Source: Betaproteobacteria bacterium (GTDB lineage: Bacteria > Pseudomonadota > Gammaproteobacteria > Burkholderiales > SG8-41). From it: 41,431 nt of DNA. The translations under genes were made by a program, and so were the position numbers. Under the pieces are notes generated by a model. It ran no database searches. It worked only from the letters and a program-made list of their open reading frames with translations, and was not told the DNA's origin. The stretch is taken from contig JANXSE010000087.1 of assembly GCA_025356695.1 (NCBI GenBank), positions 1 to 41,431 of the forward strand, given 5' to 3'. Below, piece after piece: positions 32,197-39,681 of this stretch; positions within the stretch are counted from its first letter, which is position 1; each line of letters begins with the position of its first letter.

Positions 32197-33342
32197 ATGA
32201 ACGTCACCCTGATTATGCTGGTCGTGTTGTGCAACATCACCTGCCTGCGCGCCAGCCGCATACTTGTTTCATTGTTCGCGATCAATCTGGGTGCCGAGCA
32301 GTACGTGATCGGTTTGATGATTGCGCTCTACGCGCTGTTTCCGGCGCTGTTGGCGGTTTATTCCGGGCGCCTGTCCGACCGCATCGGCCCGCGTCTGCCG
32401 ATGATCGCCGGCTCGGCCGGGCTCGTCGCCGGCCTGCTGATTCCGTATGCGTGGCCGACGATGCCGGCACTGTGCGTGTCTGCCGCGCTGTTCGGCATGT
32501 CGTTTATTTTCTACCATGTTTCGGTGCAGAACCTGCTCGGCACCATCAGCAGTGACGAGAACCGCACGCGCAATTTCAGCAATTACAGTCTGATGATCGC
32601 GGCCGGCGGTTTTCTCGGCCCCTTGTGTGCCGGGTTTTCGATCGATCATGCCGGCTATCGCGAGACTTATCTGTATCTCGCGCTGACGGCAGTGGTCCCG
32701 CTGGTGCTGCTGGCAACTTCGGCCGGCCTGCGCAGTGCGGCGCCAAAGCTGAAATCGCCGTCGGCTGTCGCAGACCATGCGCCCGCCACGCGTGATTTGC
32801 TGCGCCACCGACCGTTACGTAGTCCGCTGATCGGCAGCGCCGCGGTGCTCACCGGCACCGACCTCTTCCAGTTCTATATGCCGATCTACGGCCATTCGAT
32901 CGGACTGTCGGCATCGCAGAGCGGGTTCGTCTTGAGCGTGGTCGGTATCGCGGCCTTCGTCGTGCGCGTCGGCATGCCGGCGCTGGTGCGGCGCACCGGC
33001 GAGGCGGCGCTGCTGGCTTACTCGCTGTTTTTGGGCGCCGCGGCTTTCGTGGTGTTTCCGCTGTTCAAGGACGTTGTGGTATTGACGGTGTTCGCGTTTC
33101 TGCTCGGCTTGAGCCTCGGCTGCGGCCAGCCGCTGTCGACCATCCTGATTTATGCAAATTCGCCAGCGGGGCGCACCGGCGAAGCGCTGGGTTTGCGCCT
33201 GGCATTGAACAATGCGACGCATGTGCTGATTCCGCTGATGGCCGGATCGATCGGCTCGGTGTTCGGCATCGGCCCCGTGTTCTGGATCAACGCGATGATG
33301 CTCGCCGGGGGCGGTGCGCTGGTACGCCGCGCCAGTGCATAA
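32197..33342 (+). CDS. MFS transporter
   Basis: This 381-residue protein has about 11-12 hydrophobic segments and the classic MFS loop [20 protein letters not shown] (about residues 66-85) between helices 2 and 3. [23 protein letters not shown] loop and a central charged loop near residue 190 follow. The substrate is unknown. It begins after the repeat-rich divergent region, with no good ribosome site, and is followed 25 bp later by a D-2-hydroxyacid dehydrogenase, which suggests transport and metabolism of a hydroxy or keto acid (inference). Confidence 0.87.
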   Translation: MNVTLIMLVVLCNITCLRASRILVSLFAINLGAEQYVIGLMIALYALFPALLAVYSGRLSDRIGPRLPMIAGSAGLVAGLLIPYAWPTMPALCVSAALFGMSFIFYHVSVQNLLGTISSDENRTRNFSNYSLMIAAGGFLGPLCAGFSIDHAGYRETYLYLALTAVVPLVLLATSAGLRSAAPKLKSPSAVADHAPATRDLLRHRPLRSPLIGSAAVLTGTDLFQFYMPIYGHSIGLSASQSGFVLSVVGIAAFVVRVGMPALVRRTGEAALLAYSLFLGAAAFVVFPLFKDVVVLTVFAFLLGLSLGCGQPLSTILIYANSPAGRTGEALGLRLALNNATHVLIPLMAGSIGSVFGIGPVFWINAMMLAGGGALVRRASA

Positions 33343-33367
33343 TGGAGGTTTTCGGGGGGAATAAAAC

Positions 33368-34339
33368 ATGAAGATTGCCGTCATCGACGATTATCAGGAT
33401 GCGTTCAGCAAGCTCGCCTGCGCGGCGCGCCTGAAGGGGCACGAGATCAAGATTTTTCGCGATACCGAAAAGGATCCCGCCAAATTCGCCGCGCGGCTGC
33501 AAGGTTACGAAGCGCTGATCATGACCCAGCAGCGCTCACCGTTGCCGAAGGCGCTGGTCGATCAATTGCCGGCCAGTCTCAAGCTGCTTTGCAATACCGG
33601 CCGCAATGTCGGCCATATTGATCTGGCCGCCTGCACGGCGCGCGGCATGATCGTCGCGGCAGCCGGTGGTGGTCTGCCGAATGCGACGGCCGAACTGACC
33701 TGGGGCCTGATACTAGCCAGCCTGCGCAGCATTCCGCAGGAAGTGCAGCAACTGAAACAGGGCGTCTGGCAAACCACTGTAGGCACCGGCGCACACGGCA
33801 AGACGCTGGGCATTTACGCGCTGGGCAAGATCGGCAGCGTGACTGCGCAGGTCGGCCGCACCTTCGGCATGAAGGTGACCTGCTGGGGGCGCGATGCCTC
33901 GAAGGCAAAAGCGAAGGAACTCGGTTACGAAGTGCCGGCCAGCCGCGAAGCGTTTTTCGCCGGTGCCGATGTGCTGTGTCTGCACATCCCGTTGAACAAA
34001 GAGACGCGCGGCATCGTCACTGCGACGGACCTTGCGCAAATGAAACCGACTGCGCTGCTGGTCAACACCAGCCGTGCCGGCTTGATCGCCGACGGCGCAC
34101 TGGTCGAAGCGCTGAAAAAGGGCCGCCCCGGATTTGGCGCAATTGACGTCTATGAAGAGGAGCCGGTGGTCGGCGGCAATCATCCGCTGCTGAAGATGGC
34201 GAATGTCGTCTGCACGCCACACCTTGGCTATGTGGAGGCGGGCACCTACGAGAGTTATTTCGGCACGGTGGTCGACAGCATACTGGCCTACGCCGCAGGC
34301 AAGCCGGTCAACGTGTTGAATCCCGACGTTCTGAAGTAA
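33368..34339 (+). CDS. D-2-hydroxyacid dehydrogenase family protein
   Basis: This 323-residue NAD(P)-dependent enzyme reduces 2-keto acids or oxidises D-2-hydroxy acids. The catalytic residues are in place: Arg236 (VNTSRAG), Glu in YEEEP (263-265) and His285 (CTPHLGY). The dinucleotide motif is degenerate: LGIYALGKIG (147-156) has Ala where the first Gly of GxGxxG is expected. A G6 run sits in the ribosome-site region (about 33353-33358) 10 bases before the ATG. It shares a likely transcript with the MFS gene and ends 16 bp before a strong terminator. Confidence 0.9.
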   Translation: MKIAVIDDYQDAFSKLACAARLKGHEIKIFRDTEKDPAKFAARLQGYEALIMTQQRSPLPKALVDQLPASLKLLCNTGRNVGHIDLAACTARGMIVAAAGGGLPNATAELTWGLILASLRSIPQEVQQLKQGVWQTTVGTGAHGKTLGIYALGKIGSVTAQVGRTFGMKVTCWGRDASKAKAKELGYEVPASREAFFAGADVLCLHIPLNKETRGIVTATDLAQMKPTALLVNTSRAGLIADGALVEALKKGRPGFGAIDVYEEEPVVGGNHPLLKMANVVCTPHLGYVEAGTYESYFGTVVDSILAYAAGKPVNVLNPDVLK

Positions 34340-34355
34340 TTCGCCTGTTTTGCCG

Positions 34356-34392
34356 CGGGGGCGCGACCATCAGGGTCGCGCCCCCGTTTTTT
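34356..34392 (+). terminator. Strong rho-independent terminator
   Basis: CGGGGGCGCGACC (34356-34368) pairs perfectly with GGTCGCGCCCCCG (34374-34386) around ATCAG, followed by six T (34387-34392). It ends the MFS-dehydrogenase unit. Confidence 0.93.
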
Positions 34393-34436
34393 CGGCGGCC
34401 TCTTAACCCCGTTGCGGATCCTCCTGCGTTTACAGC

Positions 34437-34459
34437 TTCGACACCGGCGTGGTGTCGAA
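34437..34459. promoter_or_regulatory. 9-bp perfect inverted repeat upstream of the ECF-associated secreted protein
   Basis: TTCGACACC (34437-34445) and GGTGTCGAA (34451-34459) flank GGCGT, ending 15 bases before the ATG at 34475. It could be an operator for a dimeric regulator or a 5' mRNA hairpin close to the ribosome site GGGAGA. Confidence 0.5.
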
Positions 34460-34474
34460 CCGGGAGACTCCAGC

Positions 34475-35284
34475 ATGAATATCCATATGGCAGCCGTCGC
34501 GATCGCGTTCGCGGTGTTGTCCTGCAACGCCGGCGCGATCGGCACCTTTGCCGACGTGACGGTCTACGACCGCGCGGAGAACCGCGTATTGCCGGTCTAT
34601 TACCACGAGGGCCGTTATTACGTCGCGGGCACGCCCGGCAACGAATATCAACTCACCATCCGCAACCAGCAGCCCGGCGACATCATGACCGTGGTTTCCG
34701 TCGATGGCATCAATGCGGTTTCGGGCGAAACCGCCGACTGGAACCAGACCGGCTACGTATTCGGGCCGAACGCCGGCTATAGCATCAAGGGCTGGCGCAA
34801 GAACCTGCAACGCGTGGCACGTTTCTTTTTTACCGCGCTCGACAATAGTTACGCCGCACGCACCGGGCGGCCGGCCAACGTCGGCGTCATCGGCGTTGCG
34901 GTTTTCCGCCGGAAAAGCGAGCCGGCGATCAGTCTTGGCCGCATCGGCGAATACAAACGCGATGCAGGGCGTGACAGCGCACCGCGTGCCGAAGTGCAGG
35001 GCGGGCCGGCGGAGCTGGCGACAGGTAATGCCGCTGAAGCCACGCGCGCTCCGGCCTCAATGCCGCCGCAGGCCGTGGATAAAGTGCTTGGTACCGGACA
35101 TGGCGCCAGCGAAACCGCACCTGTGCGCTACACCGCTTTCGAGCGCGCATCGTCGTCGCCAGACGAGGTCATCACCATTTACTACGACAGTTATCGCAAT
35201 CTGCTGGCACAAGGCGTCATCAGGGCGCCGAACCTCGCGCGGCCGGCGCCGTTTCCGGGGCAGTTTGTGCCCGACCCGCGCTGA
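34475..35284 (+). CDS. Secreted protein of unknown function next to an ECF sigma operon
   Basis: This 269-residue protein has a Sec signal peptide (residues 1-21, ending CNAGA). Residues about 25-150 look like a beta-sandwich: VTVYDRAENRVLPVYYHEGRYYVAG, EYQLTIRNQQPGDIMTVVSVDGINAVSG and a W-rich GYSIKGWRKN. The rest is low-complexity Ala/Pro, ending in a small conserved-looking block ITIYYDSYRNLLAQGVI. GGGAGA precedes the ATG. I do not recognise a named family. It precedes the sigma factor by 68 bp on the same strand, so it may belong to the same stress regulon. Confidence 0.75.
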   Translation: MNIHMAAVAIAFAVLSCNAGAIGTFADVTVYDRAENRVLPVYYHEGRYYVAGTPGNEYQLTIRNQQPGDIMTVVSVDGINAVSGETADWNQTGYVFGPNAGYSIKGWRKNLQRVARFFFTALDNSYAARTGRPANVGVIGVAVFRRKSEPAISLGRIGEYKRDAGRDSAPRAEVQGGPAELATGNAAEATRAPASMPPQAVDKVLGTGHGASETAPVRYTAFERASSSPDEVITIYYDSYRNLLAQGVIRAPNLARPAPFPGQFVPDPR

Positions 35285-35352
35285 ATTCCGTCCGCGGTTG
35301 TTTCGACATGAGGGTTGCCGCGGCGCAGCGCCTTGCGCATACTCTCGTCGCG

Positions 35353-35925
35353 ATGCCTGCGGACAGTAATGCCAGTGACGAAGATTTGATGGAACGCTAT
35401 CGGGATGGCGATGCGGGCGCGTTCGATCTTCTCTACGCGCGGCATAAAGGCGGTGTTTATCGCTACATGTTGCGCCAGTGTGGCGACCGCGGTACTGCCG
35501 AAGAGCTCTACCAGGATGTGTGGATGAATCTGATCCGTGCGCGCGACGGTTACACGGTGACCGCGAAATTTACGACCTGGTTGTACCGGCTGGCGCATAA
35601 CCGCCTGATTGACCATTACCGCTCGCGTTCCGGCGGCGTGCCGGTTTCGTTTGACGCGGAAGACGGGCCGGCGCTGGATAATGTGCCGGCGGCGCGTGCT
35701 GATGATCCGGCGGTCAGTGTGGACATCAAACAGCAGGCCGGGCGCCTGCTGCAGCTGATCGAGGCGCTGCCGGAGTCGCAGCGCGAGGCCTTCCTGCTGC
35801 AACAGGAATCGGACATGAGCGTTGAGGATATTGCGCAGGCCACCGGCGTCAATCGCGAGACGGCGAAAAGCCGCTTGCGCTACGCCCTGTCGCGCTTGCG
35901 CGCAGGCATGAGGGAAGCCGGATAA
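35353..35925 (+). CDS. ECF-type RNA polymerase sigma factor
   Basis: This sigma-70 family protein of about 190 residues has only regions 2 and 4. Region 2 is LLYARHKGGVYRYMLRQCGD and AEELYQDVWMNLIRA. Region 4 is LPESQREAFLLQQ and the helix-turn-helix MSVEDIAQATGVNRETAKSRLR. The start could be the ATG at 35353 or the one at 35308; the shorter form is given because it begins just before the conserved DEDLMERYRDGD. Its TAA is immediately followed by the ATG of the putative anti-sigma gene, the usual ECF arrangement. Target promoters cannot be deduced here. Confidence 0.93.
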   Translation: MPADSNASDEDLMERYRDGDAGAFDLLYARHKGGVYRYMLRQCGDRGTAEELYQDVWMNLIRARDGYTVTAKFTTWLYRLAHNRLIDHYRSRSGGVPVSFDAEDGPALDNVPAARADDPAVSVDIKQQAGRLLQLIEALPESQREAFLLQQESDMSVEDIAQATGVNRETAKSRLRYALSRLRAGMREAG

Positions 35926-36963
35926 ATGAGCGAAACGCCACGCAGCGATCACGACGCACAATTGACGTCGGTTTACCGGGCGACCCCGCCGGAGGAGCCG
36001 CCGGCGGCGCTCGACGACGCGATTCGTGCGGCCGCGCGGTGTGCGGTGGCTGCGCGGCCGCAACCGGTTGGCGGTTCGTTTGTCCGTCGCTGGCAGACGC
36101 CGTTGTCGATCGCGGCTGTGCTGGTATTGTGCGTCAGCCTGGTCGCGGTGATGCATGAAGAGGGTGGCGAGTTGACCAAAGTGCCGCGTGCCGATGCGCC
36201 TGAGCGCACGTCTCCGCGTGCAATTGCGGAAAACGCCAGTGCCGTGCCGAAAATCGAGCTGGCACCGGAGACCGGGTCTTCGAGAAACCTGGGTCTTAAA
36301 CTACCGGGGGGGGGCTTGAATGCCCCGCTGGCCGGCAAGGATGCCTACGGCCTGACGGTACCGGGTGCGCAGCCGGGTATGCGTCGCGCGCCGGCGGAAC
36401 AGGACGTTAAACGCGGTGCTGACGCACCGGCGCGGCAGGTAGCGCCATCGGCGCTCGCGGGGAAACAGGATCTTGCGGCCGCGCCGGCGGATGTCGGTGC
36501 GGCAACCGTTGAGTCTGAAAAGGCGTGGCGTGACGCAGCACCGGCCAGCGCGGTTGCACAGGCCAGTGCCGTTGGCGAGTCGCGCGGCAAAATCGCGGCC
36601 GCTGGTAACGTCGCTGCGACCGCAGAGCCGGCGTCCGCCACGCGTCCGCCCGCAGTTGCCGACCGCGCTGAGCGCAACGCGGCGCCTGCTGCGCTGGCCC
36701 CCGCAGTTCGTCCGACGCTGGAGGCGGGACAGGCAAAGCGGCGCACTGCAGAACCGGCACTCGTGCAGGAAAGACTGGACAAGGAATCTGTCGATACGGT
36801 CGCGTCGATGGCGCAATTGCCGCCGGAAAAATGGCTTGCCCGTATTGAGGAACTGCGCCGGTCCGGGCGCAATGAAGAGGCGCGCGCCGGTCTGGCCGAA
36901 TTTCGCAAACGCTACCCCGACTTCGTTCTGCCGTCCGCCCTGCGCGATTGGGCGCCGCAATAA
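35926..36963 (+). CDS. Putative membrane anti-sigma factor with a G9 tract
   Basis: This 345-residue protein is coupled directly to the ECF gene (TAAATG). It has a cytoplasmic N-terminus (1-56), one membrane helix (about 58-76), a long Ala/Pro-rich periplasmic linker and a C-terminal helical block (about 305-345: KWLARIEELRRSGRNEEARAG, quoted in part) like half a TPR. No zinc-anti-sigma HxxxCxxC motif is present, so the anti-sigma role is inferred from position and topology. Nine G in a row (36306-36314, residues 127-130) lie within the coding region. Losing one G gives TGA at 36317, and gaining one gives TAA at 36408, so either slip removes the periplasmic part. Confidence 0.75.
   Translation: MSETPRSDHDAQLTSVYRATPPEEPPAALDDAIRAAARCAVAARPQPVGGSFVRRWQTPLSIAAVLVLCVSLVAVMHEEGGELTKVPRADAPERTSPRAIAENASAVPKIELAPETGSSRNLGLKLPGGGLNAPLAGKDAYGLTVPGAQPGMRRAPAEQDVKRGADAPARQVAPSALAGKQDLAAAPADVGAATVESEKAWRDAAPASAVAQASAVGESRGKIAAAGNVAATAEPASATRPPAVADRAERNAAPAALAPAVRPTLEAGQAKRRTAEPALVQERLDKESVDTVASMAQLPPEKWLARIEELRRSGRNEEARAGLAEFRKRYPDFVLPSALRDWAPQ
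36306..36314 (+). repeat. G9 homopolymer within the putative anti-sigma gene
   Basis: Nine consecutive G follow CTACC. This length is in the range that slips during replication in known phase-variable genes. Both single-base slips lead to early stops (36317-36319 and 36408-36410). Confidence 0.9.
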
Positions 36964-36965
36964 GC

Positions 36966-37145
36966 ATGACGATGGAGGGACAAGAGGACCTCAGGCCCGA
37001 GCCGCCGCGCGAGCCCGAGCCGAATGAATGTTGTCAGAGCGGTTGCGACCCCTGCATCTACGATCACTATTGGGAAGCCTGCGCGAGATACGAGCAGGCG
37101 CTGGTCAATTGGCAGACGCGGCAGCCGAAAACGCCGCCCGCCTGA
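36966..37145 (+). CDS. Small Cys-rich Oxidored-like domain protein (PF09791-like)
   Basis: This 59-residue protein has the compact pattern PPREPEPNECCQSGCDPCIYDHYWE then YEQALVNW (quoted in part), matching the Oxidored-like N-terminal domain with its CC-x-x-x-C-x-x-C cluster. Such a cluster probably binds a metal ion. The ATG at 36966 is 2 bases after the anti-sigma stop; an ATG at 36972 is also possible. Its place as third gene in an ECF operon suggests a link to a redox or envelope stress (inference). A weak hairpin plus T7 follows. Confidence 0.8.
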   Translation: MTMEGQEDLRPEPPREPEPNECCQSGCDPCIYDHYWEACARYEQALVNWQTRQPKTPPA

Positions 37146-37160
37146 ACGGGACGTTTTTTT
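37135..37160 (+). terminator. Probable terminator of the ECF operon
   Basis: CCCG (37137-37140) pairs with CGGG (37147-37150), extended by two more pairs around a bulge, and T7 follows at 37154-37160. The stem is short but the T-tract is good. Confidence 0.5.
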
Positions 37161-37294
37161 AACTAGTTGATTAATAAAAATAAATTTAATATTTTTGCTG
37201 CAAAATGAACCGTCGGGCGAAAATTTTCGTCCAACACCGCCATTGCCAGAAATCGTTGGCCAAAGCGCCGCATCAAACAACATGGCGCGCCGGG

Positions 37295-37331
37295 CTTGTC
37301 AATTTGACAAGTTGAGGAAACCACATATAAT
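37295..37331 (+). promoter_or_regulatory. Consensus sigma-70 promoter overlapping a 17-bp palindrome
   Basis: TTGACA (37304-37309) and TATAAT (37326-37331) are both perfect consensus hexamers, 16 bases apart. The -35 box is inside CTTGTCAA-T-TTGACAAG (37295-37311), an 8-bp perfect inverted repeat, the classic layout of a repressor-controlled promoter. Transcription should start near 37338, about 235 bases before the transglycosylase ATG. The upstream 60 bases 37141-37200 are only 25% GC. Confidence 0.82.
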
Positions 37332-37337
37332 GCCGCC

Positions 37338-37573
37338 CGTGTTGCATCGCAACAATGTCGAATTTATGGGCAATTTGACCGTCATTAAGACGTAATAATT
37401 TCTGTTGCGCAGGGCAGGCGATGCCACTAGAATTGCCGTGATTTTTGGGTGTAACCACTATATATGGTGGTTACTGTCTTCCGCACTGAGTTTCAAGGAG
37501 CACCGTTACCCTAGCAAGGTAATCACCCGCCGGCGGGCTTTGGGCCGGCGCTAACGAAAGGAGGTTTTGCGTC
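37338..37573 (+). ncRNA. Long structured 5' leader of the lytic transglycosylase gene (or an independent small RNA)
   Basis: The 428-bp gap 37146-37573 holds no convincing gene. After the promoter the RNA can form GTTGC/GCAAC near its 5' end, a long-range GGCAATT (37369-37375) / AATTGCC (37430-37436) pairing, a perfect GTAACCAC (37451-37458) / GTGGTTAC (37467-37474) hairpin, TTACC/GGTAA around 37506-37522, and CGCCGGC (37528-37534) / GCCGGCG (37544-37550). GTGGTTAC can instead pair with GTAATCAC (37519-37526) with one G-U pair, giving two exclusive folds. AAAGGAGG (37557-37564) is the ribosome site. I recognise no known riboswitch class. Confidence 0.5.
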
Positions 37574-38317
37574 ATGGCAAAATCACACCCCGCAACGCTG
37601 TACGATCATGATTTATCCCGCCCCACGTTCTGGGCACGCAATACACTGGCCGGCATTGCCGTCCTGTTGAGCATCGCATCCCTCGCACTCATATTTAATG
37701 CACCAGCGGGCAACCGGCTGGCGGGCTTGCTTGAGCAGTCGTTTGGCGCACTCGAGTTGCCGCAGGGGCCGCTCAGAAACTACCAGCCGCAACTGGCCGA
37801 TATCGATCCCAACCAGGCCAAGTACCGGGCCATGGGCGAACATCTGGCGCGACGTTTCCGCGTTTCCGCGGACATGACGACCCATGTGGTGGCCAAAGCC
37901 TATGACATCGGCCGGGAACTAAAACTCGATCCGATGTTGATCCTGGCGGTGATTGCAGTCGAATCCCGCTTCAACCCGATCGCCGAAAGTGTGATGGGCG
38001 CGAAAGGCCTGATGCAGGTCATTCCACGTTTCCATCCGGAGAAATTCGGTCCGTTGGGCGGCGAACAGGTCGCCTTCGAGACCACGGCGAACATCACCGT
38101 CGGCGCAAAAATCCTCAAGGAGTATCTGGGTCGTACCGGCGACCTGACCGACGCGCTGCAGCTGTATGTCGGCGCCTCGACTGAAGAGGCCGAAAACGGT
38201 TATTCGGCCAAGGTTATTGCCGAGCGTGAACGCCTAACCGGCGTGCTGCGGCAGTTACAGAGCCGCGCTGTCATCCAGCAGCAGGCGCAGGCCAGACTGC
38301 TGCCGGCGGCGATCTAG
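37574..38317 (+). CDS. Membrane-anchored lytic transglycosylase (SLT domain)
   Basis: This 247-residue peptidoglycan-cleaving enzyme has an N-terminal membrane helix (about residues 23-41) and a periplasmic SLT domain (about 105-215). The catalytic Glu130 lies in VIAVESRFNP, with MGAKGLMQVIP next (141-151) and a terminal TEEAENGYSAKVI in place of the usual GxxxYxxKV. It has a very strong ribosome site (AAAGGAGG) and the structured leader described above. Cell-wall hydrolases are often tightly controlled, which fits such a leader. The next gene follows after 18 bp. Confidence 0.9.
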   Translation: MAKSHPATLYDHDLSRPTFWARNTLAGIAVLLSIASLALIFNAPAGNRLAGLLEQSFGALELPQGPLRNYQPQLADIDPNQAKYRAMGEHLARRFRVSADMTTHVVAKAYDIGRELKLDPMLILAVIAVESRFNPIAESVMGAKGLMQVIPRFHPEKFGPLGGEQVAFETTANITVGAKILKEYLGRTGDLTDALQLYVGASTEEAENGYSAKVIAERERLTGVLRQLQSRAVIQQQAQARLLPAAI

Positions 38318-38335
38318 CGCGCGCGGTCGAGCCTG

Positions 38336-38620
38336 ATGTCGCAGCAGGAAATCCCCAAGGATTGGTTCGAGTTCATGCAGAAAGCGTGGAACCCGATGTC
38401 CTTTCCCTTGCCCGGCATGATGACGCCGACGGTGGACGTCGAAGAGATACGCAAAAAAATCGCCGAATTGAAGGCGGTTGAAACCTGGTTGACGATGAAC
38501 ACCGGCTTCGTGCAGATGACCATCAAGACGCTGGAAATGCAGGTCTCCGCCCTCGATAGTTTGCGCGCTGCTGGCGAGGCCGCCAACAAGATGACGCCAC
38601 CGGCGCCCGGCGGCAAGTAA
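38336..38620 (+). CDS. PhaM-like polyhydroxyalkanoate granule-associated protein
   Basis: This 94-residue protein has the PhaM core: FPLPGMMTPTVDVEEIRKKI, IAELKAVETWLTMNTGFVQ and MTIKTLEMQVSALDSLRAAG, a helical hairpin. PhaM activates PHB synthase and links granules to the nucleoid in Ralstonia. This copy is short and lacks the long Lys/Ala-rich DNA-binding tail of full PhaM, ending PPAPGGK. It probably shares a transcript with the lytic transglycosylase gene. It indicates that the host stores polyhydroxyalkanoate. Confidence 0.8.
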   Translation: MSQQEIPKDWFEFMQKAWNPMSFPLPGMMTPTVDVEEIRKKIAELKAVETWLTMNTGFVQMTIKTLEMQVSALDSLRAAGEAANKMTPPAPGGK

Positions 38621-38716
38621 GCAAGCCTGTTCGGTGTTTCGGCGCGCAGCCTGTTTTTTTCAAGCCATCCGCGGCAAGTGAGCGCCGCCTCACGCCGATC
38701 GTTTTGACACCAGAAC

Positions 38717-38739
38717 GTGCCCCCCGGCCGGGAGGGCAC
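38717..38739. terminator. Hairpin between convergent PhaM-like and FAH-family genes
   Basis: GTGCCC (38717-38722) pairs with GGGCAC (38734-38739), continued by CCC/GGG after a bulged A, around a GGCC loop. It lies 14 bases past the minus-strand gene's stop. There is no adjacent T-tract. Confidence 0.5.
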
Positions 38740-38753
38740 AGCAATCCGGTTCG

Positions 38754-39665
38754 CTATTTCCCGATGCGATTACGCAGCTTGCCGAGACCGACCACCTCGG
38801 TTTCCATGACGTCGCCCGACTGCATGAATTCCGGTGGCGTGCGCGCATGGCCGACGCCCGACGGCGTGCCGGTGGCGATGATGTCGCCGGAATCGAGCGT
38901 CAGGCCGGCCGACAGTTCGGCAATGATGCGTGGCAACTTGAAGTAGAGGTGCCGCGTGTTCGAATTCTGTTTGATCACGCCGTTGACGCTGCAGCGGATG
39001 TCGAGATTGTTCGGATCCTTGATCTCGTCGGCGGTGGCGATCCACGGGCCCATCGGGCAGTGGCCGTCGAGGCTCTTGCCCTTGAACCATTGCTGGCCGT
39101 GCTGGCGCTGGATTTCGCGCGCCGACACATCGTTGATGACGGTGTAGCCGAAGACGTGTTTCATCGCATTGGCCTCGGTGATATTGCGACCGGGCTTACC
39201 GATGATCAGTCCGAGTTCAACTTCCCAATCGAGCTTCTCGGTCACCCCCTTGTGCGGCGGCACGTCGTCGAACGGCCCGTTCATGGTGGTGGCGGCCTTG
39301 GTGAAAAAGGCCGGGTGCGCCGGCATTTCCTGCACATGCGGGCGCGCCTTGGCGCCTTCTGCAAAGTGGTCCAGATAATTCCAGCCGACGCAGAAGATGT
39401 TCTTGCGCGGCTGCGGAATCGGCGACAACAGTTTGACCGCCGAGAGCTTGAAGCCCTTGCCCTTGTACTTTTTGACCAGCGCGGAGATGGCGGCGAGGCC
39501 GGTTTTTCCCGAAGCGACCAGCGACACCATGTCGGCCGGGTCGAAGGGCAGCTTTTTGCGCGCCCGTTTCGCCACGTCGCCGATATCAAGCGCGCGCTCG
39601 GCATCCAGTAACACGCCGGTGCGTGCAGCGCCGCTGCGTTTGGGTTTGAAGGTGATCAACCGCAT
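38754..39665 (-). CDS. Fumarylacetoacetate hydrolase (FAH)-family protein
   Basis: This 303-residue enzyme is of the FAH / 2-keto-4-pentenoate hydratase superfamily, which hydrolyses or decarboxylates diketo acids with a divalent metal. The metal loop is seen in LDWEVELGLIIGKPGRN (E-x-E), with GYTVINDVSAREIQR, WFKGKSLDGHCPMGPWIATADE and SGDIIATGTPSGVG. The ATG at 39665 (MRLITFKPK) has AAGGA upstream and the normal family N-terminus. It lies 16 bp downstream of the proline iminopeptidase gene, so the two form one minus-strand unit. The exact substrate is not predictable. Confidence 0.92.
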   Translation of the reverse strand: MRLITFKPKRSGAARTGVLLDAERALDIGDVAKRARKKLPFDPADMVSLVASGKTGLAAISALVKKYKGKGFKLSAVKLLSPIPQPRKNIFCVGWNYLDHFAEGAKARPHVQEMPAHPAFFTKAATTMNGPFDDVPPHKGVTEKLDWEVELGLIIGKPGRNITEANAMKHVFGYTVINDVSAREIQRQHGQQWFKGKSLDGHCPMGPWIATADEIKDPNNLDIRCSVNGVIKQNSNTRHLYFKLPRIIAELSAGLTLDSGDIIATGTPSGVGHARTPPEFMQSGDVMETEVVGLGKLRNRIGK

Positions 39666-39681
39666 GGTGAAATCCTTTTTT

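Noticed and set aside
37195..37395. 66-residue frame within the transglycosylase leader region
   Set aside because: It runs across the palindrome and the promoter hexamers, has no ribosome site, and its composition is not coding-like. An RNA leader explains the region better.
37338..37573. Leader as a c-di-GMP, TPP, cobalamin or ydaO riboswitch
   Set aside because: The conserved cores of these classes as I remember them are not present, so no class is assigned.
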